Part shown: positions 46,451-58,504 of the stretch, one piece after another
Position numbering within the stretch: position 1 is the stretch's first letter
Layout of the letters: every line of letters begins with the position of its first letter
From: Spizellomyces punctatus DAOM BR117
Lineage: Eukaryota > Chytridiomycota > Chytridiomycetes > Spizellomycetales > Spizellomycetaceae
Length of the DNA: 64,000 bases
Assembly: GCF_000182565.1 (NCBI RefSeq)
Contig: NW_015971547.1
Span: 477,339-541,338 of the forward strand
Direction of reading: 5' to 3'
Translations under genes and position numbers: made by a program
Notes under the pieces: model-generated
What the model was told of the DNA's origin: nothing
Database searches by the model: none
What the model saw: the letters and a program-made list of their open reading frames with translations, nothing else

Positions 46451-47980
46451 CTACCCTAGATCTCCCGGAACTTCCTTCTCTTGTAAATTCTCCTCATCTT
46501 TCGGGAGGACAGTAGGCGTGTCAAACACAGGAGACTTTTCCCCTGATGGTGATCGCAACTTTCCCATTGTACTAAGGGCGTTCACCGCAAACACAGTATC
46601 TAACCCCACCTTCAACATGCGCCTTGCGTTGAAATGCTTCCTCAAATTACCGCCAACCCGCTCTCTCAAGTTGACTCGTTCATGCGTTCCGTCCTCAACT
46701 GGTGCGAGCGGCTTCCTGCCGTGTATGATCCAGGAATGGGAGAGTGCCTGCTCGGCCGTGAGTCGTTTCGCAACGTCCGGCTGCAACAACTGCCTAATAA
46801 AGTCTTTTGCACATGATGAAATCTCATCCCAATCTGGGGAGGGAACTAAACGTACAAACGAGAACAGAACTTTTGTCAAAAGAAAAAGGGAACAACAAAA
46901 TGACATGGACGAAAACATACATGTAAATTTGGCTTTGAGCATCAAATCCAGAATCGTTGCTTCCTCCTCAGCCCAGAATGGGGGGTATCCAGACAACAAT
47001 ATGTATGCAATAATACCGATGCTCCACATATCGACAGGCTTGCCATAGCGTTTGCCCGCAAGTATTTCTGGCGCCTACGGCAGCGGTACATTAAAATGTG
47101 AACTTTCAGGTTTTCAACGGTGCGTCAGTGCGTACCACATAAGTGAGCGTTCCACAGGCTGTTTTGAGCATGTTATCTTGCGTAATGAATGTCGAGAGCC
47201 CGAAATCCGCCAGCTTGATTTCGGCAGTTGGAGAGTTGGAGGACATTAACAAGTTTTCGGGTTTAAGATCCTAATGATTCACTGATTAGACTTGATTGAT
47301 ATAAAACAGGATGAAAAGTATGGTTGGAATCTTACCCGGTGCACAACGTTTTGTGCGTGGAGGTATTGGACAGCTTCTAGGGTATCCGTCACAATATTTC
47401 TTGCGTCATCTTCGCAGTAATAACCCAGGTTTAAGATACGGTCAAAGAGCTCTCCACCGTCCACACTATGCCAACACAAGTAGCATTATCAATATAAGGC
47501 AGAAATACCAACCAAAAACACTCTTTCAACTCACTACTCCATCTGTAAATACAATCTATCCTTTGTCTCAAAACATTCATGCAACTTGATGATATTTTTG
47601 TGATTGATTTGTTTCAAGATCGTTATTTCCTTCACGATGTGATCTTCGTAGCCTCTGCATTTTGCCTTGTCAATGACTTTCATGGCATACTTTGTCGGCG
47701 GTTCTCCTGGCGGCCGTGGTCTCCGATCTGTGGCGAGTATCACGGTTGCAAATGATCCACTGGAAGCAAATAAAAGCCATGTTCATTTTTCTGAATGTTT
47801 GACAGGATCAAGAATAGAAAAAAAAAACATACCGTCCAAGCTCCTGACCGAAATGGAACACTTTTGCAAATTGGAAAGAGAGAGTGTAAGTAGACTATCT
47901 AGCGGCAATCGCATCATATCCGCTTTTATTTCAGCAAAAGCAAAATGATGCATACTTTCTTTCAGGCTAGCTTTAGGCAT
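46451..47980 (-). CDS. Ca2+/calmodulin-dependent protein kinase, CaMK1 type
   Basis: Ser/Thr kinase, about 350 residues. ATG at 47980 (MPKASLKE). A 28-nt exon (about 47873-47846) supplies FHFGQELGR, completing the Gly loop ELGRGSFATV. Then YAMKVIDK (Lys), HKNIIKLHECFE, QMEFVDGGELFDR, catalytic HRDLKPENL (intron within), LADFGLS, CGTLTYVAPEIL and DMWSIGIIAYILLSGYPPFW. The C-terminal region FNARRMLKVGLDTVFAVNAL looks like the autoinhibitory/calmodulin-binding helix of CaMK1. Eight or so exons, several short. Likely cytosolic, responding to Ca2+. Tail to tail with the poly(A) polymerase, 127 bp apart. Confidence 0.9.
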
Positions 47981-48332
47981 TTTTTACTATGCTCTGGTTG
48001 AAGGTGGTCCAGGAGAGCACGCTAGCACGGCGGTATTTTATCTAATGGAAACGGTCGAACGAAACGGCTTGTCGGATCGACCAATGGCATGTGGCGAGAT
48101 AAATGAAGCGATGAAGGGAAACATTTTCAAACGAAATACCACAATGTAGTAAATGCAACCACAAAGGCAAACCAGGAAAGACATACTCTATTATTAGATG
48201 CAGGTGGGACTGGACTCCATCGTCGGACCCTCGATCGGTGGTTGTTACGTAAGCGAACATGTCACCCGCTTCTGCCTTGCCAGAGGTTTTGAACATTTTG
48301 ACCTGCGGTATTCATTCCAAAAGCAGGGCGTC
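47981..48332. promoter_or_regulatory. Divergent promoter region (CaMK / MFS transporter)
   Basis: 352 bp between divergent starts; no TATA box recognised. Confidence 0.45.
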
Positions 48333-50189
48333 ATGCCGGAACCGACGTTTATCCTCCCAAAGATTTTGTACTTTTCACTCACATCAGCAGGATGCATTCT
48401 CTCATTTCTGTCAGTATATTTGTCACAGGTGCTGGCAATGCCAGCAACGCAAATCGGCGTCATCCTCGCAACAACGCCCCTCGTTCTCATGATTGGTAAC
48501 CCGTTTGCAACCGCCCTAGCAGACCGTCTCGGCGCGCATAAATATTTCGTTGCAGCAACTCTGACGGGGGCTATAGGGCTGACCCTCCTTATTTTCCTCC
48601 GGCCGCCCTTCCCGCTTTTGCTTGCGGGCACCGCTCTGGTTGCTCTACTTCGTAACCCTAGCTATCCAATTCTTGATGCATTGGTGCTTGCCATGCTGGG
48701 TGACAAACACAAGGATGAATATGGGCGACAGAGACTATGGGGCTCGATAGCCTGCGGCGTTTCGACAGCGTTTATAGGTTGGTTGATCGATTGGATGGGT
48801 AATCTGGAAGCGATGATATGGGGTCATGTGGGATTCCTAGCAGTGTTTCTGGTAGCGTTGAACTGGTTGCCGGTTAGTAGTCTCCGAGAAGGAAGAGAGC
48901 ATGATGAGGAGGCGTACTTTTCGCCGATACCGGGGGAGGATCCTGATCGGCACCCTGTGCTTCCGAGTGAAGAAGACGGTGCTTTAAAGGGCGCGGATGA
49001 AGAGGAAGATGAATTATTCAAGCAGAGTTCAATTGAAGTAAGAAATGATCAAGAAAATATGGCCAAAGGCTGGATACCGTTGAAAGATTATGCTGGCTCT
49101 AACCGTCCTGGCCAGCAGTCAGACCTCGGCGACGCAGAAGAAGGAATACAACCCACATCTCCTTTGATCGAAGACGCCTCAAATACTTCGTTGTCACCAA
49201 TTTCATCTAGAAAGTCTAGCGCCTCCGCTCAGATTTCCGTGTTCACCAGTAATGTACGCCCATTGTTGACGGACCCCGCAGTCCTCTTTTTTTATTCCCT
49301 GATATACATCATGGGCACGTCCGTGGTGAGCGTCCATTCCCCTTCGTATACCCCACTGCTCAGACATTTCTTCCCCTTGTCGGCCACAAAGGATGTTGCT
49401 GAACTGTACTCTACCAGGCTGTTGTCGACAGCTTTCTGTACCTCTTCCTTTCGAATCAAATGGGCGCTTCAAATACGTTTTTGGGAATAGTCAAATTTTT
49501 CCAAGTCGGGATGGAGATTCCATGTTTTTACTTTTCTAAGCAGGTCTGCTGCGGTTTTGTATTCGCATATTGCGACAATCTTGTCTATTATGATGTGATG
49601 GCACTATTATTGCGAGACTGATACTGTCCCATCATCTACCGCAGATCATGCGAAAAATAGGCGTCAGGAATATGCTGCTGCTTGCCCAAGTCATCCTCGT
49701 AATACGATTATGTGGTTATGGCTTGCTCCCTGCTGTCGGGAGCGTTTGGTTTGCACTGCCAAGCGAGTCACTTCATGGTATGAATAAGGGTTTGATCAAA
49801 GTTGGACCGTGGTTCTGATTATTGTGTTTAGGGGTATATTACGGAATCATGTGGGCCGGTGGTAAGTTGTTGGAAGTAGCGTTACCAGGGATCAAATGCA
49901 CATACTCATGGATTCACTAATTCACGGTAAAGCCGTTCGGTTCATGGACGATCGTGCTCCGCCTGCCTTAAAAGCCACCGCTCAAGGTGTCCTTAGCGCC
50001 GTGTATGGCGGACTGGCTCAAGCGTCTGGTGCACTGATCGGCGGCTGGTGGTGGGATAAACTCGAGGGTCGTATCATACCTTTGTTTTGGGGCCTGGCCG
50101 TAGCGAATGGTGCATACTTTGGACTGTTTGCGCTTTGCAGGACCCGACATACCGAATCCTCGCGCAACAGACTCGTAGTCCCATCCTAA
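48333..50189 (+). CDS. MFS transporter, MFSD6/MFS_1-like family
   Basis: Twelve-helix-type membrane transporter. Start at 48333 (MPEPTFILPKILYF); the frame is open upstream but without support. First half: SAGCILSFLSVYLSQVL, GNPFATALADRLGAHKYFVA, ALLRNPSYPILDALVLAMLG and YGRQRLWGSIACGVSTAFIG, a family signature. A cytosolic loop of about 130 residues, rich in Glu/Asp/Ser, follows, then the second half: VDSFLYLFLSNQMGASNTFL, LPSESLHGVYYGIMW, APPALKATAQGVLSAVYGGL. Four introns; the first, 49326-49417 (92 nt), has no stop in the upstream frame. Substrate unknown; it could be a sugar, nucleoside or drug. Confidence 0.88.
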
Positions 50190-50234
50190 GTCCTTCAAGC
50201 TCTGCTGAATCCTGACGCATCCTTCCCACTGTAC

Positions 50235-51951
50235 CTATCTCATTTTAAATAATACATCACGCATCAATACGCCCACCACCCGACAATTCAAGCTGTTCCC
50301 CAGTAATCGCCATTTTTGTATAGTCGTAAGATTGGGAGGGAAGATCAGTTTGTGCCTGGAGGCTGCAGGTACACCTCCATCAAGGAATTGATGTATATTG
50401 GCCTCTCCGTCCACAGGAAATGCATGCAGCCGGGCAACTTCCGTAGGTGTGAAAAACCTCAAACCGAGATCTAACAAGTCGGTAGGATCGTCAAAGTTGT
50501 GAGGTTTCTATAATAGGAGGCTGGATGAGCTTTTATGGTGTCCACAATAACTGCCTATTGCCACGTACCTCAAACTTGTCGGTCTGAAGAAAGGAGCCAC
50601 TTCCAATGACATGATGGGACCCGTATGCCTGGGGAGTCAGCGTATAGCAGATTGGCTCATAAGCTACATTAGAACATCTACAATTTTACCTTAGTGAAAC
50701 ATGAGCATCGTCTATCCGAGGGATTCACAATATCTGCGGGACATTAGTTATCAGAGCTCGTTGGACAAATTGTAGCAAGCCATTCTACCCACCAAATCGA
50801 AATTTGTGACGCTTGGTTATGTACACATCAGGGACTTTGTAAAGCGTGGTGTCATCCAAGTCCTCCAAATACTCAGACAACATTCGAGGCTGCGGAGCGT
50901 TCTCCATTGTTTTCCCGAATATCGATTTTGGCCAGGGAGTCGTGTGGATCGTTGCATGTTCTGAGTATTTTCCTTCCCTCGAACTATCGTTTGCCAGGCC
51001 AACCCGTCGAGCCTAACATGGCAGGGTTAATTCGGGATACACTAGTAGTATGGAGAAAGTGGGTACGCTATGAAAGAGCATACCGTCAAGTAATATCGCC
51101 TTCGATCATTAGCGATACCAAACTGGAGCGGAGTCACCAGAAACTCATGAATCTCATAACCGAGCTCGTCCAGTTTGTCGACCATGAGCTTTCGGCTACG
51201 AGATAGCTGGAACCAAGATCACAACAGGTCTCAGGAACGATTTTAAACCGGAGGCCATCCTCCAAAGTTCAACCAACTTGCCCGCACGTAGCAGCAGGTT
51301 TGGGTCTACATTCGCACCTCAAAATTCGGGACATTCTTTGATGCAAAGTTAATTGTGAGTATGAATATCCAACTTGAGATGTCATGTAAGCCTAAAGGAG
51401 ATTAAGCACATTCTGCATACCTCGACAAAAACAAACTCAGGAGGCGTCTGGACAAGACCGAGCAATTCAATCAAATGTAGCAACCCTTCCGCTCGCGGGT
51501 CTTTATCATCTAGCTGTTTACCTCCTTGGGTATAAGGCTGACATGGAGGGGACATGAGCTGTAAAAAAATTAACGCCTATCAGATAGAAATGTATTCAAA
51601 TAATTGTAGATGCTCGAGCCTACCCAGCAATTCGCTTGGAGTTTATCGACGGCCTTAGGAGTAAGAGTTTGGATCCCGGTTTGGGTAGGCTTGAGTCCAA
51701 AGTTGTGATGGTAGCACAGATTGGCATGTTCGTTAATGTCAAAGGCTGCAACTACTTCGCTCCTGGGGTGAGCGTATTCAAGTCCATAATGCTAAAGAAA
51801 TTGTCACAAATCTTGTCCGCGACACTCACATGCACGAAACCTATGCTGAAAGTCAAAAGTTACCTACCAAGCCGCCAATACCGGAGAAGAACTCTAAAGC
51901 TCTTATTCGGTTCTCTAACCGCTCGGGGCCCTCGGGTTTCTGAAAAGTCAT
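50235..51951 (-). CDS. tRNA (cytosine-C5) methyltransferase, DNMT2/TRDMT1 type
   Basis: Methylates C38 of tRNA-Asp in family members. Many exons. Motif I LEFFSGIGGL joined by intron to HYGLEYAHPRSEVVAAFDIN (motif II), then NEHANLCYHH. Motif IV PPCQPYTQGG with catalytic Cys is near 51540-51560, followed by KQLDDKDPRAEGLLHLIELL then PPEFVFVE (motif VI, ENV-like). Target recognition shows CFT-KAYGSHHVIGSGSFL, the CFT signature of DNMT2. The end is RFFTPTEVARLHAFP, then a variable stretch and LLGNSLNCRVVGVLMRDVLF (motifs IX-X). The start used (51951, MTFQKPEGPERLENRI) sits closest to motif I; ATGs at 51981 and 52041 are also in frame. No CXXC or BAH domain, so not a maintenance DNMT. Tail to tail with the MFS gene (45 bp). 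Confidence 0.9.
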
Positions 51952-52473
51952 CTCCAATCCTCCATGTGCAGATCTCCACATCTCAACTCCCAACTCGAAC
52001 GTGGCACAGCTGATTCTGAAAGCCACGCTTACGATATCCATCGCTGAGATTCTGGGTCATAGGTGACTTCTGAGCATTCTTTTAATGCCATCAGACATAC
52101 ATGAAAGAGTTTCTCTCCAGTGAAATGGGGGCGAAGGAAGAACATGGGTTCCGATTATGCTGGTAAATCCCTCACGCAGATGAAATCGTGCGCTTAATGG
52201 CGTCTTTAAAAGGAAGCCTAATGACTTGCATAGATTCATGTCAGGACCGCCGTCAAGACGTCTTCACAATCTGTTTTACAGCTCCCCCCGTGCGTCAGAA
52301 GCGGAAAGCGACGGTAATCCACTTCCATTGTTCTATTCCATATCCTATTTCAGGGAGGTTCTCCGACCTGTACACGCTTCCGTGGCCAAAATGTTGCACA
52401 GCCCTGGATATCACTTTTTGGCACATCATCAAAAAAATTGGTTATCAGTCTATGTGGGAAATGGTGTTCACAT

Positions 52474-53191
52474 TTATTTTTCGCCCATGACTTCCGTGCG
52501 GTACTTGGCGTAAACACCACTGTAAGGGTTTTGCTTGTTCTCAATAGCACGACGCTCTTCCTCCTCCTTCCATTCCTTGGTGTGAGTGCGGAGTGTCGGG
52601 ACGACTAGGATGAACATCTTTAGTACGACTGCCCTCGTTTTCACGCTTCCAAAACAGTGGGTTTACCATCTTTGGTCCAGTAAACCCAGAGACCAACAGC
52701 AATGCTGAAGAAGAATGATGACCATCCGAGGACCTTCCATTTCATTGCGGGGTCGATAGGCGTACGAGCTCCATAAGGACCATATGCGATCCAGTATGCT
52801 GAAATAGGCAGGAAAGCATTGAATCATGCACAATGACTCAAGATCAGCACAAGCTTCAGCTACGTAACACTGTCCCAAGCCTGTGCTCATTCATTCCTCA
52901 ACTCACCAGCGCGCTTTTCGTCCAAAGTCAGGTTCTTCCAGTCACCTTTCTGCTTCTCAGCAAGGTAATCAGCTATAGCTCCCTGTTCACACTCGGGGAG
53001 CTTTGCCCAGCGGGTCTAAAAGGAAGCTCAAAGGTCAGTATCCATAAAAGCCCATCTGTCGGGTCCGACAGCATCCCTACTTCAATCTGGGAAAGAGCCG
53101 CAGGTGATACGGTATGCTGACGACGAATAGCACTGATGACGGAAGGGCGCGCCGTGGCGGCCGTGGCAAGTAGGCGACGAGCGGGGAGCAT
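52474..53191 (-). CDS. Cytochrome c oxidase subunit IV (Cox5/COX4 family)
   Basis: Nuclear-coded subunit of respiratory complex IV. Four exons. The start at 53191 gives MLPARRLLATAATARPSVIS then AIRRQHTVSPAAL, a good mitochondrial presequence. Exon 2 reads TRWAKLPECEQGAIADYLAE then KQKGDWKNLTLDEKRA, the hallmark COX IV segment. Exon 3 continues AYWIAYGPYGARTPIDPAMK and one transmembrane helix, WSSFFFSIAVGLWVYWTKDG. The last exon is PTLRTHTKEWKEEEERRAIE then NKQNPYSGVYAKYRTEVMGE. Which Cox5 isoform this is cannot be told. Divergent from the amino acid permease, 187 bp apart. Confidence 0.93.
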
Positions 53192-53378
53192 GGTGCCAAC
53201 GATTGAAAAGGTGAACTCGTTAAAGATGCTCCCGACGTTGACGTGCTCTGTGGTGAGAATTACGTACCATGGCAACTTTTCATGGCACAGTCACAATAAG
53301 GGCTCACTTACCAATGGCACCAAGAACGCTCGCTTTGCCCACTGTCGGCCACAAAAATCCCCATGTCTTGCCGATGAC

Positions 53379-56108
53379 ATGAAATCTCCTCCCACACCAC
53401 TGGGTTCTTCTTCCTCTGCCTTAGAAATGTCAGGATATGACCTTCCATCCGAGCAATTACTCCCAGCGTCTGTCTCGCGAGTCCGACATCCAAAGGTCGG
53501 CCATGTACATCGTAAACTGGAAGCGAGACACTTGCAAATGATTGCGATTGGGGGCACAATAGGTTAGGCTCTCAGAGATAGAACGTTGTCAAGGCACCTT
53601 GTTAGAGCAGAGCATCATCACATTCAGGCGTTGAAACAAGCCGCCAGCCTGGCGCTTGCTGACAAGTAACTCATTCCTAGGAACCGGTTTATTTGTCGGT
53701 TCTGGAGCAACTATTGCTCTCGCCGGCCCAGTGGGAGCACTTGTTGCATTTTTTATTGGTAAGGAAAGAGATCCCTGGTGGAGAAAACATCACTTGACGC
53801 AGAAGATATTCGTCGGAGATGGGCTGACCTTCATCCTCACGCCAAGTTGGCACCATGGTCTTTTTTATCACATCAAGTCTCGGGGAAATGGCAACCTTAA
53901 TACCTGTCTCGGGATCATTTGCTACATACGCTGGGCGATTCGTAGATCCCGGTAGGTCCTGTATAATAGAATTGGATTCCGTTATTCCTATGTTGTATTT
54001 TCATAATAGAGTATTGTGCGTTGTTAAAAAGCTTCCTTTTAATTTCGTATTTTTTTTATATCAGCCTATTCGTTTACTCTCGGCTGGAATTGTAAGCCTC
54101 GCTTCAATTTCAGACAGCATCCTTCGTACGTTTGACATCTCAACAATGTTCTGTAGACTGGGCACAGTGGGCGGTCTCACTACGTAAGAACGGCCTCCGT
54201 CTTCTGCTCAGACAAATAAGAAATTCGCTGACATTTGTGACCGCAAAAGCTTCGGAGCTCAGTGCTCTGGGCATCATCATGGGCTTCTGGACTCCAAACG
54301 TCCCGACTTGGATTTGGTCTGGATCAATTCTTACAGCCCTCGTGGCGGTGAATGTGGTTAGTGTGAAAGGGTTTGGCGAGTCGGAGTATTGGGTAAGCCT
54401 ACGCTACGTTGTGGGCAAATTACTGTCATTTGGACTCATTTTGCTTATCAACCTTTCGCACTAGTTATCCGCCATAAAAGTGGTTGCAGTGATAGGTATT
54501 TCATGAAAGCATAGGATCGATTCACTATGTGAGTCTGATCAATGTCTCCAGTGTTTGTTATTGTTGGCTTGGCTGTTGATGTAGGGTGGCTGGGATCTGA
54601 GCCTGGCACTGGCTTTACCTATTGGACTATACCCGGTGCTCCTTTCAAGAATGGTATCCTGGGTGTTTTCAATGTGTTTGTAATTGCATTTTTCAGTTTC
54701 GGCGGCACTGGTACGGATACCGTTCGTCTGGTCCTTGTTTGCACGAGTTGACTCACTTTATGTGCGATCAGAACTAGTGGGTATCACTGCGGGGGAAGCG
54801 AAGAACCCTAGAAAGACTGTTCCGAAGTATGCTACCTTATGCTTCGACCAGTGAATATCCCTGTATTTACTTACCTATCGCATATATGGTAGAGCTATCA
54901 ATCAAACCTTCTGGCGGATACTGTATGTTGACTTCTTTGTCCGTGAAACATGGGCTCTTATCTAACCATTTAGATCGTTCCTGCTAGACTCTTTTACATC
55001 TCAACCATCTTCATCATTGGCCTTGTTATCCGTAATGACGACCCATCTCTGCTCGATTCTGCCGAAACAGACGATATCAAGATAGCTCCATTCACCCGTG
55101 TCTTTGAAAAAGCTGGACTTACGATTGCTGCTCATGTTATGAATGGGGTGATCTTTACTGTATGTCTCATGGCGAACTCCCGTTGGTCGGCCATTCTAAT
55201 ATCCTTTTTGCTCTGAAGGCGGTCCTGAGTGCCGGGAACAGTGCCATTTATGCAGCGTCGCGTACACTGATGACGCTGGCAAATGAAGGCAAAGCGCCAA
55301 AGTTTCTAGGAGCGGTAGCGTCGAATGGGGTGCCATTGTGGAGTCTGGCTGTGACAACAGCCGTAGGTTGTCTTGCATTTTTGGGAATAATATGGGGAGG
55401 TAAGTCCTAGGTCAAACCTTCTGTTTACGCTGCGACCCAATTGTGATCTTTTATTCACTCGACCCACGCTCGCTTCAAACCATTCTTTGCAGATGGCCTT
55501 CTGTTCACCTGGCTCCTCCACCTAACGGGCATGTCGGGCATTCTGACCTGGCTATCCATAACCATTGTTCACCTACGCTTTCGAGCAGCGTACAAAGCAC
55601 AGAACCGCCGAATTGAGGACTTACCTTACAAGGCTCCATTCTTCCCCTATGGCCAGTGGCTCTCCGTTGTATTGGCCTGTTTAATTATTTTTGGACAGGT
55701 ACGCAACTTTGATTTTGTTTATAGGCTCTTTGCTGAGTCGACGACGTCTCTCTGAATGATAGGGATACTCTGCATTTGCTACTCGCCCATTCCGATTTCA
55801 AAATATTGTGGCTGTGTACCGTACGTGTTCATAATTGACGTCTGTTGCCATACATGAACCCAAATCCTAATCGAGGATTCATTCTAGTCGGATTACCAGT
55901 TTTCATCTCATTATTTGTATACTACAAAATTCGCCACAAGACGCAGCTCGTGCCACTGTTGGAATGCGACTTTGACACCGGACAGATCATTCTAGATGAT
56001 GATGATGATGATGATGACGGGAGTGAATTGGACGAAGAACAAGTTGGTTTATGTGAGGAGCAAGATACAAAAGATGTCGACGAGGAAGCAGATGGACAGG
56101 AGGGCTGA
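53379..56108 (+). CDS. Yeast-type amino acid permease (APC superfamily)
   Basis: H+/amino-acid symporter of the Gap1/YAT type, about 600 residues in some 11 exons. The start at 53379 (MKSPPTPLGSSS) gives a soluble N-terminus ending RKLEARHLQMIAIGGTIGTG, the family motif, then LFVGSGATIALAGPVGALVA. Further: LGEMATLIPVSGSFATYAGR, FVDP, SFTLGWN, VGITAGEAKNPRKTVP and SAGNSAIYAASRTLMTLANE then GKAPKF. The rest includes TGMSGILTWLSITIVHLRFR and PYKAPFFPYG. The tail ends with an eight-Asp run encoded by GAT repeats (55996-56019) and a Glu/Asp-rich end, a possible binding or ubiquitylation control region. Amino acid specificity is not readable. Some middle intron borders are approximate. Confidence 0.9.
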
Positions 56109-56294
56109 GCAACTATTGTTGCACACTCCTGCATATTTATTCATTTTGTCCTGCAAATATCTCATATTGTTGGGACACCTCCTCCAAAAACCCTTGACCG
56201 TGTTGTCAAGGATGACTGTACATATAAATCTAGCAAGCCTTGCAACAGAGAGCCTGTCTAACTGTCCGTCATCTCAACTCCGAATATCAAGTGA

Positions 56295-57479
56295 CTATCG
56301 TACATGTCCCTGCATCCTTGCCTTCTCGCTTTCCAGACGGGAATACAATAAGTAAAGAGCCATTTGATTTTGTTCTGGATTTCCGGTTATTGTAACTAAT
56401 CGTTCGCTACTTCCCATCTGGGGTTCCATGATTTTGATCTGGCTTCCGCTGAGATGTCGTATCTCGTTGATCTTGCTACCCTGCTTACCGATAATAGCAC
56501 CGACCATGTCATTTGGAATGAAAATCTGTTGCATCTGAACGGGAAGATGGGGTGCGGGGGCACCGCGGTGGTGAGGCATAGGTAGCATAGCGCCGGGTGG
56601 AATGGGTGGGAAAAACGCGTGTGGTCCGGGTATGGCGTAGGGCGGGGCACCAGGTATTCCACCAAGAGGCAGCGGCATCTGCATCGGTAGGGGTCTGTAC
56701 GGAACAAAGCCAAAATTGTCGCGTTGAGGATACTCCTGTAGTGTAGATGCGATGTGATATATTGCAATGTGAATGGCGTCCATGACACCGAGAATTTGAA
56801 TGATTCGCTCCGTGCTACCGGGTAGGACGCCCTCGTGTGCCGTTACGCGAGCATTGGAGTATCCTTGGATTTCCTTTATTCTGCATCCCTGCTTGCCAAT
56901 AAGCCAGCCCATTTTCGTGTGTGGAACTAAAATTCGCAAATTCGTTTGTCGCTCCCCGACAGATATCTCACTGCCCGCTTGCAACTCTGATACCATTTTC
57001 TCGGCAACCAGCGAGAAGGCTTTGGCCACCTGATCAAGCGGCCCGGTAACGCTGAGTATACGGTCCTGTGCACCATGTATCAGTTCCGATATTGTGACTT
57101 TGGCCCCGGAGTTTTGTCTGATATCTGCGACATTTCGTCCCTGTTTGCCAATCACCACCCCAGCCTCCTTTGTCGATATCAATGCACGCATGCACACCAG
57201 CTTACTTTCCATGGAGGAGTCGCCTTCAACTGCTGTATGTTCTTCCCTCATACTATCCGACGCTGCCGGGGGAGATTTTTCGCCGCCCTCCTCATGTGGC
57301 AGTGACTTTGCCGAGTCTTCATCTTTGATGACTGCATACCTCGGCGCCCGATCTACGGCGTCGGCATTCAGAGCCTGGCGCTTGAACCGACCCCCTCGAG
57401 TTTCGTCTTCATCGGATGACGTCTCCGCTTCTAGCGACCTCTTACGATCCGGAGAATCCGGGGAAAGTGCGAATGACAT
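56295..57479 (-). CDS. Triple KH-domain RNA-binding protein (PCBP/Hek2 type)
   Basis: Single exon, 394 residues, from ATG 57479 to the stop at 56295. Residues 1-90 are acidic with a KRSLEAETSSDEDE patch. KH1 (about 98-170): ALISTKEAGVVIGKQGRNVA. KH2 (about 182-252): ILVPHTKMGWLIGKQGCRIK. A Pro-rich linker (GAPPYAIPGPHAFFPPIPPG) leads to KH3 (about 320-385): IFIPNDMVGAIIGKQGSKIN. All three GxxG loops read GKQG, so each is probably functional for single-stranded RNA or DNA binding (C-rich preference in the family). Homologues act in telomere, mRNA localisation and translation control. Tail to tail with the permease. Confidence 0.94.
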   Translation of the reverse strand: MSFALSPDSPDRKRSLEAETSSDEDETRGGRFKRQALNADAVDRAPRYAVIKDEDSAKSLPHEEGGEKSPPAASDSMREEHTAVEGDSSMESKLVCMRALISTKEAGVVIGKQGRNVADIRQNSGAKVTISELIHGAQDRILSVTGPLDQVAKAFSLVAEKMVSELQAGSEISVGERQTNLRILVPHTKMGWLIGKQGCRIKEIQGYSNARVTAHEGVLPGSTERIIQILGVMDAIHIAIYHIASTLQEYPQRDNFGFVPYRPLPMQMPLPLGGIPGAPPYAIPGPHAFFPPIPPGAMLPMPHHRGAPAPHLPVQMQQIFIPNDMVGAIIGKQGSKINEIRHLSGSQIKIMEPQMGSSERLVTITGNPEQNQMALYLLYSRLESEKARMQGHVR

Positions 57480-58398
57480 GACGACGACGAATCAGAAAAG
57501 GGGACAGGAAAAGCGATAGGAAGTGGAAGCGGGAACGTGAGAGAGCCTAACTCACAACTATACAAGATCTACGTGCAGAAGGTCGGAAAGGTAGGGGGTA
57601 TATCAGTAAGGGCTTTTAGGGCAGAGAACAGCCTTGTATCAACTACCAAATAACATATTATCTACATGCAGCTATGTTAGAATCAGTACCGTAGAAAGGC
57701 GAGGGTGTAAGAGAGGAGCCTTCCTGCAACGCTGCAGTAGTATTAGAAAGAAGGGGAACAGGAACTTGCGAGATCAGAATCGGGCGGTGGAGGTCAAATG
57801 GAGGCAACGTTTGTAGGAAATCGCCAATTGTCAATTCTTTCAGTCTGAATAGCGAGCGCTACGTGATATCAAGCGATATAATCCGATCAAGGAACAAGAA
57901 CAGGCAGGAGTGAAGCTTTCGCAGAAATGTTCGCTGGTTCGCCTATGGTTGATGATCGAGGCGAGACTTCTGGTTTGTTACCAGCAGAGTTTATTCTTAA
58001 AGAGCTCAGGACAGCAGAAGACGGTAGAATCCCTGCCTCAATGATCTTGATGGGGCAGTTGCAAAAACAAAGGCAATGGTGAACGGAAGATCTGCAGTTG
58101 GAAAATCAAAAGTTCAAAACGCTTGCTTGGCTGGTCAGCGAAACGGATATCACCCGCGTCACGTTTGTTTCTCTATCCAAAAAAGGAAATAATGAAATCA
58201 CTGCTGACGGCATCAACAGATCCTTGGATATTTAGTGTGGAGGTGATTGAAAACGGCACTAGAACTCATTATTATCCGGATAATCCAGTTAATCATATCG
58301 TATAATCAGCACCCCCATCTATCGCTCAAAGCGGTGAGGCATGCTAATGTAATGTTTTTTTTTTCCTCCAAACTGTGGTGAGGCGCATGCCAAAGGTC

Positions 58399-58408
58399 TA
58401 TAAAAAGG
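58399..58408 (+). promoter_or_regulatory. Strong TATA box (TATAAAAAGG)
   Basis: A GGTCTATAAAAAGGGG element with a pyrimidine-rich leader (CTGTCTCTTTCCCCTTTCC) and a start codon about 100 nt further on. The core GTCTATAAAAAGG is identical to the one at 5829-5841. Confidence 0.5.
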
Positions 58409-58504
58409 GGTCCTTCTGTCTCTTTCCCCTTTCCTCTTTACCCATCCTCGACTCTTGAAGCATCTGCGCAACGCTCACGCAGCACTCTCAAGTCCATCAT
58501 CAGA

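Noticed and set aside
51840-51875. A 23-27 nt intron plus an 11-nt microexon in DNMT2
   Set aside because: Introns this short are implausible; one ordinary intron joining GGL to HYGLEYA matches the DNMT2 family directly.
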